The position numbers were made by a program, and so were the translations under genes. DNA of 5,039 nucleotides from a bacterium. GTDB taxonomy: Bacteria; Dependentiae; Babeliae; Babeliales; RVW-14. Position 1 is the stretch's first letter; every line of letters begins with the position of its first letter. The notes beneath the pieces were generated by a model. It was not told the DNA's origin and did no database searches. It saw only the letters and a program-made list of their open reading frames with translations. This document shows, piece after piece, positions 1 through 3,953 of the stretch. Location: assembly GCA_010027825.1 (NCBI GenBank), contig RGUK01000136.1, forward strand, positions 1-5,039, read 5' to 3'.

Positions 1-261
1 CCCTTCGAACTCGTCAGCAGCTTCGAGAACTTCAAAATCATCCATCCCTTCCTCCTCACCAGAAAAAGCGACTTCAGACAGTTCCTTGAGAGGAACGGAT
101 GGATGGAACACGTCGTGGAAGACCAGTCGAACTTCGTCGTCAAGGGAAGCAGAAGGAACTGGGTCCGCAGCTGCGTCGTCCCCGAAATGGCAAAACAGAA
201 GCTCTCGCTTGAAAAGTTTGCAAAGAGGAAGATTGCAAAGATGGCGGAGATGGTGAAATGA
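1..261 (+). CDS. 3' end of an unrecognised gene (86 codons visible)
   Basis: The frame starting at base 1 is open to a TGA at 259-261, giving an 86-residue C-terminal piece; the start lies upstream of the window. I do not recognise the family. The visible part is rich in Phe, Arg and Lys, has a central stretch KGSRRNWVRSCVVPEM, and ends in a strongly basic, helix-forming tail (KFAKRKIAKMAEMVK), which could contact nucleic acid, though that is only a guess. Its stop overlaps the next start as ATGA, so the two genes are very likely translationally coupled and in one transcript. GC content and codon use resemble the small genes further right, not the AT-rich endonuclease at 1212-1805. Confidence 0.8.
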   Translation, partial: PFELVSSFENFKIIHPFLLTRKSDFRQFLERNGWMEHVVEDQSNFVVKGSRRNWVRSCVVPEMAKQKLSLEKFAKRKIAKMAEMVK

Positions 262-653
262 ACAGCAGAATGAAACTTGAACTAGCAAAAATACTTCGTG
301 ACCGTATTTATGCCTTGGGCACGAAGGAGGATTTGGACTCGTTCCAGGAGCAGGCCGGAGCCGAAATTTGCTGGAGAGTCAAAAGAAATTTCCTAGATTC
401 TTCAAACGGTCTCATCGAGTCGTTTGCTTTGATTTACTATGACGGGTCGTCCGTCAAGAGAAACAACAAGAAAATTTTCGTATCCATACCCCATGTCCCA
501 ATCTTGGGCAGAACACACCACGTAGAAGACAAAAGTTTTCTCACGAAGGTGCCGAAAAATGGTCGGCACATCGGAACATCGATGATCGGCCCCGGAGTCA
601 GAATATCAAAGGAAACCGCAATTCAGGCACTCGTTCTAGGATACATTCCCTGA
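258..653 (+). CDS. Hypothetical 131-aa protein with an ALVLGYIP C-terminal motif
   Basis: The ATG at 258 overlaps the previous stop (ATGA) and has GGAG at 246-249, 8 nt upstream, so this start is well supported. The function is unknown. The N-terminus looks helical (KLELAKILRDRIYALG), and the middle contains a beta-type stretch (FALIYYDGSS). The C-terminus ISKETAIQALVLGYIP closely matches the C-terminus of the 89-aa protein at 3179-3448 (VPKRLAEKALVLGYLP; 9 of 16 identical). It also matches, more weakly, that of the 104-aa protein at 2021-2335. I infer a shared C-terminal module in a phage-specific family that has spread within this genome. There is no signal peptide or membrane segment. The gene is somewhat more AT-rich than its right-hand neighbours. 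The next gene starts after an 80-bp gap that contains a promoter. Confidence 0.85.
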   Translation: MNSRMKLELAKILRDRIYALGTKEDLDSFQEQAGAEICWRVKRNFLDSSNGLIESFALIYYDGSSVKRNNKKIFVSIPHVPILGRTHHVEDKSFLTKVPKNGRHIGTSMIGPGVRISKETAIQALVLGYIP

Positions 654-667
654 CGACCATATCCTTG

Positions 668-696
668 TTGACACCGCAGGGCGGATCGGATAGGAT
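668..696 (+). promoter_or_regulatory. Sigma70-like promoter TTGACA-17-TAGGAT
   Basis: A perfect -35 box TTGACA (668-673) lies exactly 17 bp before TAGGAT (691-696), in the gap before the small membrane-protein gene and the intron-containing tRNA. Transcription would start near 703. The spacer contains the inverted repeat CCGC-AGG-GCGG (674-684), a possible operator. The terminator at 1204-1245 would close a transcript covering the membrane protein and the tRNA. Confidence 0.7.
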
Positions 697-732
697 AGGG
701 ATCGAATTAAATCACCCCGAGAAAGAATAAAA

Positions 733-909
733 ATGAACGAGAAGACTCTTGGAACCGTCTGTTTTTACGCTGGCTTTTTCAGCATCGCCGCCAGCATCGC
801 CATCTGGTTCTTCAGCAAGGAACCGGACGCCGGCCACGGCGAACGCTTCGGAATCTTCGTGGGTCTGTGGGCTCCCACGTTTTTCACCCTGGCGAACAGG
901 TGGAGGTGA
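733..909 (+). CDS. Small two-helix phage membrane protein, 58 aa
   Basis: The ATG at 733 opens a 58-codon frame ending in TGA at 907-909. Upstream GAGAAAG (719-725) is a modest ribosome site, and the sigma70 promoter lies just before it. Residues about 6-27 form one hydrophobic helix (VCFYAGFFSIAASIAIWFF). A polar loop with KEPDAGHGERF follows, then a second helix at about 39-54 containing GIFVGLWAPTFF, and a short basic end (NRWR). Small inner-membrane proteins with a GLFVGLWAPT-like second helix are, from memory, common in tailed phages; their function is not established. Its last three bases overlap the tRNA-like fragment at 905-926, and the intron-split tRNA begins 23 bp later, so they are probably co-transcribed. 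The overlapping longer frame from 749 is a shadow with poor composition. Confidence 0.85.
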   Translation: MNEKTLGTVCFYAGFFSIAASIAIWFFSKEPDAGHGERFGIFVGLWAPTFFTLANRWR

Positions 910-926
910 AGTAGTTCAATGGTTAG
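905..926 (+). pseudogene. 5' fragment of a tRNA gene (acceptor strand and D-arm only)
   Basis: GGTGAAG (905-911), TA (912-913), GTTC (914-917) and AATGGTTAG (918-926) reproduce the acceptor 5' strand, positions 8-9 and the D-arm of a normal tRNA, including the GG and TTAG of a standard D-loop. After 926 the match stops in a run of T, and the next tRNA begins at 932. There is no D-stem 3' strand, anticodon arm or T-arm. It is best read as the remnant of a tRNA lost by recombination between neighbouring tRNA genes. Confidence 0.5.
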
Positions 927-931
927 TTTTT

Positions 932-1199
932 CCGAAGGTAGCCAAACGGTTAAGGCAACAAACTCATGAATTTTCGTGCCATACGAGTGGAAACTTCGTA
1001 TGGGATGTCGTCAAATTCGGTGAAACCTAAATGCGAAAGCACATGGCAATGCCGAGCCAAGCCTGAGCAATCAGGAAGGTGTAGAGACTTAACGGCGACC
1101 ACCTAAATCGCAAGACACGGTGAAGACAAAGTCCAAGGAGTGACGAAAGTCACGCAAACTTGAATTTGTGGATTGTGGGTTCGAATCCCACCCTTCGGA
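932..1199 (+). tRNA. tRNA with anticodon CAT (Met or lysidine-type Ile), split by a group I intron
   Basis: Exons 932-967 and 1163-1199 fold into a complete 73-nt cloverleaf. The acceptor CCGAAGG (932-938) pairs with CCTTCGG (1192-1198), and the discriminator is A1199. The D-stem is GCC/GGC around a loop with GG. The anticodon stem ACAAA (958-962) pairs with TTTGT (1165-1169). After splicing the anticodon loop reads CTCATAA. The T-arm GTGGG-TTCGAAT-CCCAC (1175-1191) is fully canonical. No CCA is encoded, so the 3' end needs CCA addition. The intron sits directly after anticodon base 36. CAT can mean elongator Met or, with a lysidine-modified C34, Ile-AUA; the closest intron relative I know, in Azoarcus, interrupts tRNA-Ile(CAU), but I cannot decide identity here. 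Transcription probably comes from the promoter at 668-696. Confidence 0.9.
968..1162 (+). ncRNA. Group IC3 self-splicing intron, 195 nt, inside the tRNA anticodon loop
   Basis: All core helices can be drawn. P1: exon CAT (965-967) pairs with the guide GTG (976-978), giving the U-G splice-site wobble. P2: CCATACGA/TCGTATGG (979-986/996-1003), capped by GAAA. P3: GTCGTC/GGCGAC (1007-1012/1094-1099). P4: TTCGGT/GCCGAG. A P5 extension has TGC-GAAA-GCA (1032-1041). P6: CCTGA-GCAA-TCAGG (1062-1075). P7: GACTT/AAGTC (1086-1090/1129-1133). P8: CACC/GGTG. P9: GTGAC-GAAA-GTCAC (1140-1153). The terminal omega-G is G1162. The core segments (AAATTCGG-GAAACCTAA, GCCGAGCCAAGC, GGTGTAGAGACT, GTCCA-GGAGTG) closely match the Azoarcus tRNA-Ile intron as I remember it. 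It is a ribozyme that splices by two transesterifications started by free guanosine. It encodes no protein. Confidence 0.95.
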
Positions 1200-1203
1200 T
1201 CTG

Positions 1204-1245
1204 GCGCCGGCTCAGTCAGTCAAATGATTGGGCCGGTGCTTTTTT
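1204..1245 (+). terminator. Intrinsic terminator after the intron-split tRNA
   Basis: A 15-bp stem (1204-1218 with 1225-1239; three G-T pairs, no mismatch) with loop GTCAAA is followed directly by six T (1240-1245). It begins 5 nt after the tRNA discriminator base, so it ends the tRNA transcript. The last codons and TGA stop (1212-1214) of the convergent HNH gene lie inside the stem. There is no T-run on the minus-strand side, so it should act mainly on plus-strand transcripts. Confidence 0.92.
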
Positions 1246-1805
1246 ATAACTTCTGCACATAGTTGAACAAACTCATCAAGCGTCATGTCTGTCTTTGCTT
1301 GATTTGCTGCTCTGCAAGCCAATCCACAATTTTCAAGAGAATTGTCTCCACCCTTACTTTTGGGCAGGATATGATCTAAATGATAAGATTTCCCCTCGTC
1401 TAAATTTATGGGTCTCCCCGTCAAATAACAGACGGGATTTGATCCTAATTTTTTAATGAGTTGTTTGACATTGAACATTAATTTGCACCTCACGGATTTG
1501 TCTTTTCTTTTTCCCGTTAAGGAAAACTGTGTAATTTTTACTTGAAGTATTTTCTCTATTGCCCTAGCATCTTTTTCTTTTGACAAAGTTCCTTTTAATT
1601 TTGTGGCCACAAATCTTTGAATTTTTGTTCTCAAAACATTTTCTTTTCTTCCCCTACGTTGATTATTAAGTGTCTTTTGTTTCTGTCCCGATCCACAGTG
1701 ATAGCTGACCGTCCCCTTTGAGCAACCGAGTTTTGCCTCAATCTCTCTGTAGGAAAAGCCCTTCTCATACAGTTCAAGTATTTTCTCGCCTAATCCTTTA
1801 TTCAA
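1212..1805 (-). CDS. HNH homing-type endonuclease with N-terminal helix-turn-helix, 197 aa
   Basis: A stand-alone DNA endonuclease. Residues about 8-36 form a recombinase-like helix-turn-helix (YEKGFSYREIEAKLGCSK, then GTVSYHC). A basic linker (RRGRK, KRKDK) follows, and the HNH nuclease lies at about 124-185: CYLTGRPINL, HLDHILPKSKGGDN (H145 as likely general base), LENCGL (N159) and ANQAKTD (N168). The zinc-type CxxC pairs are only partly present. The start is a TTG at 1805-1803, with an in-frame stop shortly upstream and GGAGG at 1820-1816, 10 nt away; no ATG lies nearby. The gene is markedly AT-richer than its surroundings and is the only clear minus-strand gene, both signs of acquisition. 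It lies outside the intron but next to it and convergent, so it may drive mobility of the intron-bearing locus. Its target is not shown by the sequence. Confidence 0.95.
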   Translation of the reverse strand: MNKGLGEKILELYEKGFSYREIEAKLGCSKGTVSYHCGSGQKQKTLNNQRRGRKENVLRTKIQRFVATKLKGTLSKEKDARAIEKILQVKITQFSLTGKRKDKSVRCKLMFNVKQLIKKLGSNPVCYLTGRPINLDEGKSYHLDHILPKSKGGDNSLENCGLACRAANQAKTDMTLDEFVQLCAEVIKKHRPNHLTD

Positions 1806-1822
1806 TTGATTTGAACCTCCAA

Positions 1823-1851
1823 ACTATATAAGCTTGAAAGATTCAAATCAA
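1823..1851 (-). promoter_or_regulatory. Possible minus-strand promoter TTGATT-17-TATAGT for the HNH gene
   Basis: On the minus strand TTGATT (1851-1846) is followed, 17 bp later, by TATAGT (1828-1823). This would place the start of transcription near 1816, on top of the GGAGG (1820-1816) used by the TTG start, so the ribosome site would be lost or at the extreme 5' end. That conflict lowers confidence. The HNH gene might instead be expressed from a slightly different start or by read-through. Confidence 0.35.
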
Positions 1852-1862
1852 GCCGCTATAAT
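1834..1862 (+). promoter_or_regulatory. Strong sigma70-like promoter TTGAAA-17-TATAAT
   Basis: TTGAAA (1834-1839) and a perfect TATAAT (1857-1862) are exactly 17 bp apart, predicting a start near G1869. It would drive the structured leader, the tRNA-Glu-like gene and the following small-gene block. The -35 lies in the inverted repeat GCTTGA(N10)TCAAGC (1832-1853), which also holds the minus-strand -35, so one bound protein could affect both directions. Confidence 0.8.
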
Positions 1863-1868
1863 ATCCCT

Positions 1869-1941
1869 GCGGCACCAGTGGGATCGCGGGTAATCCCTTC
1901 ACCGCTTCCGTAGATTTTGCTTTTTTGTAAGACTAAAAAGC
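1869..1941 (+). ncRNA. Structured leader RNA before the tRNA-Glu-like gene
   Basis: This stretch starts at the predicted transcription start and holds no ORF of note. Bases 1869-1905 can fold as GCG/CGC (1869-1871/1903-1905), GT/AC (1878-1879/1901-1902) and GGGAT/ATCCC (1880-1884/1893-1897) around the loop CGCGGGTA. A second stem GCTTTTT/AAAAAGC (1919-1925/1935-1941) ends just before the tRNA-like gene and may be a processing site. No known RNA family is recognised. It could be a separate small RNA or only a 5' trailer removed by processing. Confidence 0.4.
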
Positions 1942-1945
1942 GCAA

Positions 1946-2017
1946 GCCCCGTTCGTCTATCAGCTAGGACATGTCCCTTTCACGGACAAGAGACCAGGGC
2001 AGCACTGGTACGGGGTA
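1946..2017 (+). tRNA. tRNA-Glu(TTC)-like gene with non-canonical D and T loops
   Basis: A 72-nt cloverleaf fits well. The acceptor GCCCCGT/ACGGGGT (1946-1952/2010-2016) has one G-T pair, and the discriminator is A2017. The D-stem is GTCT/GGAC. The anticodon stem TGTCC/GGACA encloses CTTTCAC (1977-1983), giving anticodon TTC, glutamate. The T-stem is ACCAG/CTGGT (1993-1997/2005-2009). The T-loop, however, is GGCAGCA instead of TTCRANY, and the D-loop (ATCAGCTA) lacks the GG pair, so the normal elbow contacts G18-U55 and G19-C56 cannot form as usual. D-loop GCT (1963-1965) could pair with T-loop AGC (2001-2003) instead. No CCA is encoded. The next start codon lies only 3 nt after the discriminator. 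It may be a divergent tRNA, a decaying tRNA, or a tRNA mimic that acts in cis on the next gene. Confidence 0.72.
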
Positions 2018-2020
2018 TTT

Positions 2021-2335
2021 ATGGATACAGACAGGCTCTTTAAAATCTTCGACGACAAGTACCTGGACTTGTTCAATGACTGGGCGGCCAAGGCTATGTT
2101 CGACAAAGACCCTCCCCTGGGACACGAGTGGCAGTGGGAGGACTTGTTGAAGGAAAAGGGATGTGAGCAGGTGGTTGGGCTAGAGGCGGCCAGGAAGAAG
2201 CAGAAAGAGGATCAGATCCTCATTCCATGTCCAAACGGTGATTTGATAACCACGAACCCTGGGGACAACTCGGTACACATCCTCATCCCCAGAGAGTACG
2301 CCGACCGCGTTCTCGAGAATGGAAGGATGGTATGA
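2021..2335 (+). CDS. Hypothetical 104-aa protein, paralogue of the protein at 3179-3448
   Basis: The ATG at 2021 is supported by alignment with the 89-aa protein at 3179-3448. Their first 17 residues (MDTDRLFKIFDDKYLDL and MNLDKLESIFSAKYKDL) share 9 identities, and their last 31 residues align without a gap, with 6 identities and many conservative changes (PREYADRVLENG against PKRLAEKALVLG). The function is unknown; the product is a small, soluble, charged protein with no membrane segment. The middle (QWEDLL, AARKKQKEDQ) differs between the copies. The only Shine-Dalgarno-like bases are GGGG at 2012-2015, which form part of the acceptor stem of the tRNA-like RNA, so folding of that RNA may limit translation. 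The stop overlaps the next start as ATGA. Confidence 0.85.
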   Translation: MDTDRLFKIFDDKYLDLFNDWAAKAMFDKDPPLGHEWQWEDLLKEKGCEQVVGLEAARKKQKEDQILIPCPNGDLITTNPGDNSVHILIPREYADRVLENGRMV

Positions 2336-2598
2336 CCAAAGGCTCCGACTACGACCGACTTCTGAAGGAATTCTTGGACAAGGGCGGAGATCTGTCCCTG
2401 TGTCCCTTCGACACGGACGACTACAAGTACCCAGCGCCGCCATACAGGAAACTGGGATCTGACTGTGACGACGACCCGGTTCTGGACGAGGTTTGGGCGG
2501 ACATCCAGAAGAACGGCCTAAAAGGCACAACTCCCACCGAGGAACAGTGGTCGGAATGGGAGAGGGAATACCAGGAGATAATTAGCAGAAAGAAGTAG
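2332..2598 (+). CDS. Hypothetical acidic 88-aa protein
   Basis: The ATG at 2332 overlaps the previous TGA (ATGA) and follows GGAAGGA (2321-2327), so it is coupled to the 104-aa gene. The family is not recognised. The product is strongly acidic in the middle (CPFDTDDYKYPAPPYRKLG followed by SDCDDDPVLDEVW) and ends in a charged helix (EEQWSEWEREYQEIISRKK). Negative charge of this kind is common in phage proteins that bind host proteins or mimic DNA, but nothing here proves such a role. A 39-bp gap holding a hairpin separates it from the next gene. The overlapping minus-strand frame at 2180-2530 is a shadow. Confidence 0.85.
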   Translation: MTKGSDYDRLLKEFLDKGGDLSLCPFDTDDYKYPAPPYRKLGSDCDDDPVLDEVWADIQKNGLKGTTPTEEQWSEWEREYQEIISRKK

Positions 2599-2605
2599 CT
2601 CTTCT

Positions 2606-2647
2606 ACATCGGGTTTTTCCTCAACAAAAGGGTTCCGATGTTTATTT
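2606..2647 (+). promoter_or_regulatory. Hairpin enclosing a start codon (possible translation control or weak terminator)
   Basis: ACATCGG (2606-2612) pairs perfectly with CCGATGT (2635-2641), with a possible inner TTTT/AAAA stem. The 3' strand contains the ATG at 2638, and AAAAGGG (2626-2632), its best ribosome site, lies inside the hairpin. TTTATTT follows the stem, so it could also be a weak intrinsic terminator. If it forms in the mRNA it would hide the start region of the coiled-coil gene. Confidence 0.5.
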
Positions 2648-2808
2648 CACATGATGATATGAGCGAGCTGAAGAGGCTTGCGGCAAACACTTACGAGCAA
2701 GAGAAAAGCGAGCAGATTCATAGGATCATCAGGGGAATAGGCAGGCTGGAGAGCACGGTCGCATCCCTGAAGGCGGAGAATGAAAAGCTGAAGGCGGCCA
2801 AGGAATGA
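2638..2808 (+). CDS. Small coiled-coil protein, 56 aa
   Basis: The frame runs from ATG 2638 to TGA 2806-2808. AAAAGGG lies 5 nt upstream of ATG 2638; the next in-frame ATG (2659, residue 8) has no ribosome site, so the longer form is preferred, although the shorter one cannot be excluded. About half the protein, residues 28-56, is an uninterrupted amphipathic helix with spaced hydrophobics (IHRIIRGIGRLESTVASL, then KAENEKLKAAKE), typical of a short parallel coiled coil or leucine-zipper-like oligomer. No catalytic or membrane features are seen and no family is recognised. Its stop overlaps the next start as ATGA. The start codon lies within the hairpin at 2606-2641, so translation may be regulated. 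Confidence 0.75.
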   Translation: MFISHDDMSELKRLAANTYEQEKSEQIHRIIRGIGRLESTVASLKAENEKLKAAKE

Positions 2809-2928
2809 TCGACGACCTGGAGAGCATTTCTTTTCCCTACGACCGATACCTCACAGTCAGGGGACTTCTCCAGAATACTTTTCGATCATGACGGAGGGGA
2901 GTTTGTGGGAATTGAGTCCCCCAAATAG
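2805..2928 (+). pseudogene. Small gene interrupted by an apparent +1 frameshift (about 40 aa if joined)
   Basis: The ATG at 2805 is coupled to the previous stop (ATGA), with AAGGCGG at 2791-2797. Its own frame ends early, after 28 codons, at TGA 2889-2891. The +1 frame is open from 2809 to TAG 2926-2928 and has a more protein-like end (SRILFDHDGGEFVGIESPK) but no start codon of its own. A +1 shift at TTT CCC T (2832-2838) would give MIDDLESISFP joined to TTDTSQSGDFSRI and the rest. CCC followed by T is a site where +1 slippage is known to be possible. It may therefore be a real programmed shift, a one-base mutation, a sequencing error, or simply a 28-aa peptide. No family is recognised. Confidence 0.45.
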
Positions 2929-2954
2929 TCTGAAGGTCATAAGGAGGACATCTG

Positions 2955-3182
2955 ATGACTACAAGTGCCTACTATTCTGAAGATCTGAAGTCCTGGGTTC
3001 GGCTCGAGCGTCAGGCGGACGGTGAATACTGCCACACAAGCGGTTTCGGCAGCGAGCGTGCGGCCCTGGGATTCGACATGGGAAGGTTCGAGGACAAGTC
3101 CAAGAAGCTGAAGCCCCTGTTCGGTCAGAGCGGACTTCCCAGCTTCCTCGAGTTCGACTGCGGTTCGGAGGGCAAGCCTTGA
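2955..3182 (+). CDS. Hypothetical 75-aa protein
   Basis: It has the strongest ribosome site of the block, AAGGAGG (2941-2947), 7 nt before ATG 2955. No family is recognised. The opening stretch (SAYYSEDLKSWVRLER, then GEYCHTSGFGSERAALG) looks like a small mixed alpha/beta domain. It is followed by a basic patch (RFEDKSKKLKPLFG) and an acidic C-terminus. There is no signal peptide or transmembrane helix. The stop overlaps the TTG start of the next gene (TTGA, 3179-3182), so the two are translated as a coupled pair. Confidence 0.85.
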   Translation: MTTSAYYSEDLKSWVRLERQADGEYCHTSGFGSERAALGFDMGRFEDKSKKLKPLFGQSGLPSFLEFDCGSEGKP

Positions 3183-3448
3183 ACCTCGACAAGCTGGAAT
3201 CGATCTTTTCCGCGAAGTACAAGGATCTTGTTGATCAAAACGCCGGAAACGATCTCATTGACGACGACTTCTGGATCGACTACTGCGACAGGCACAAAAT
3301 AAGGATAATGCACCCGGAATGGGTGAAGGAGTGCTTCAACGAGGAGTCAAGGGGCATGGTTTGCATCCATAGTCCAGAGAACGACTGGTGGCTTCTTGTT
3401 CCGAAAAGGCTGGCCGAAAAGGCTCTTGTTTTAGGTTATCTTCCCTGA
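3179..3448 (+). CDS. Hypothetical 89-aa protein with C-terminal VPKRLAEKALVLGYLP motif
   Basis: The start is a TTG at 3179, supported by GGAGGG (3167-3172) 6 nt upstream, by the TTGA overlap with the previous gene, and by alignment of its N-terminus with the 104-aa protein at 2021-2335. Shared features are an N-terminal DxLxxIFxxKYxDL helix and a C-terminal strand-helix unit ending ALVLGYLP, which is also the end of the 131-aa protein at 258-653 (ALVLGYIP). The centre is rich in acidic and aromatic residues (DDDFWIDYCDRHKIRIMHPEW). The function is unknown. Three copies with one C-terminal module in 3.2 kb argue for an expanded phage-specific family. Confidence 0.87.
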   Translation: MNLDKLESIFSAKYKDLVDQNAGNDLIDDDFWIDYCDRHKIRIMHPEWVKECFNEESRGMVCIHSPENDWWLLVPKRLAEKALVLGYLP

Positions 3449-3473
3449 AGGACATGACACACAGGAGACGGAG

Positions 3474-3953
3474 ATGACTACCGACATGATGCGCAAGGTG
3501 ACCGACGCAATCGAGCAGAGTATGCGAGAGGACCGGACGGCCGATGTGACCGCATCCAGCATCGACGACGTGCTGGACTCGATCGGAGCGGAGTGGGAGC
3601 ACGACTCAGTCGATCTCGGCGACGGCACGTATGACGTGTGGGGATGGAGCAGCGCCGCGGCCGAGAACCAGCATGAGTGGAGGCTGCTAGTCACTGTCTC
3701 GGAGGCCGCAGTGCAGACTGAGACGTATGAGTGGACGGTCCGCACCGAAGCCGGCATGACGGTCATCACGGCTCCCAACTCCGACGCAGCTGCAGTGGCA
3801 TGGGCGGTAGGAGAGGGGCTGGCGGAAGTGCACGACCTTGATTCGCTGATCGCCCACATCGAGGACATTCCCGGAGCGTGGCTGTGGATCGAGAGCACGA
3901 TGGCACCTGACGGAGAACGTGTATACGCCGGCCGGCAAAACATGCCGCGATGA
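3474..3953 (+). CDS. Hypothetical acidic 159-aa protein in a GC-rich segment
   Basis: The ATG at 3474 is preceded by AGGAG (3463-3467) at 6-nt spacing. The family is not recognised. The protein is acidic and rich in Ala, Trp and Thr. An N-terminal helix (MMRKVTDAIEQSMRED) leads to a region with alternating strands (VDLGDGTYDVWGWSSAA, HEWRLLVTVSEAA, TYEWTVRTEAGMTVITA). A helical, Ala-rich part and a short C-terminus (WLWIESTMAPDGERVYAGR) follow. There is no signal peptide or membrane helix. Codon use is clearly GC-richer in third positions than in the genes on both sides, suggesting a separate origin. The stop overlaps the following ATG as ATGA. The long minus-strand frame 3431-4135 has Cys/Ser/His-rich, low-quality composition and is a shadow. 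Confidence 0.85.
   Translation: MTTDMMRKVTDAIEQSMREDRTADVTASSIDDVLDSIGAEWEHDSVDLGDGTYDVWGWSSAAAENQHEWRLLVTVSEAAVQTETYEWTVRTEAGMTVITAPNSDAAAVAWAVGEGLAEVHDLDSLIAHIEDIPGAWLWIESTMAPDGERVYAGRQNMPR

Noticed and set aside
749..1030. A 93-codon plus-strand frame
   Set aside because: It overlaps the 58-aa membrane protein in another frame and runs through the tRNA exon and the group I intron core, which are supported by RNA structure.
1898..1905. CTTCACC near 1899 as the missing 3' acceptor strand of the tRNA fragment at 905-926
   Set aside because: It complements GGTGAAG, but the bases before it do not give a T-arm of normal length or an anticodon arm, and a 7-base match within 1 kb is not rare.
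2892..2954. Possible terminator from GGGGA...TCCCC (about 2897-2922)
   Set aside because: The stem has only five pairs with a 16-nt loop and no T-run, and it lies inside the shifted reading frame.
3454..3477. A seven-codon ORF (MTHRRRR) overlapping the start at 3474 as ATGA
   Set aside because: Its only upstream ribosome-like bases are too close to the start, and its codons coincide with the Shine-Dalgarno region of the next gene; chance is the simplest reading.
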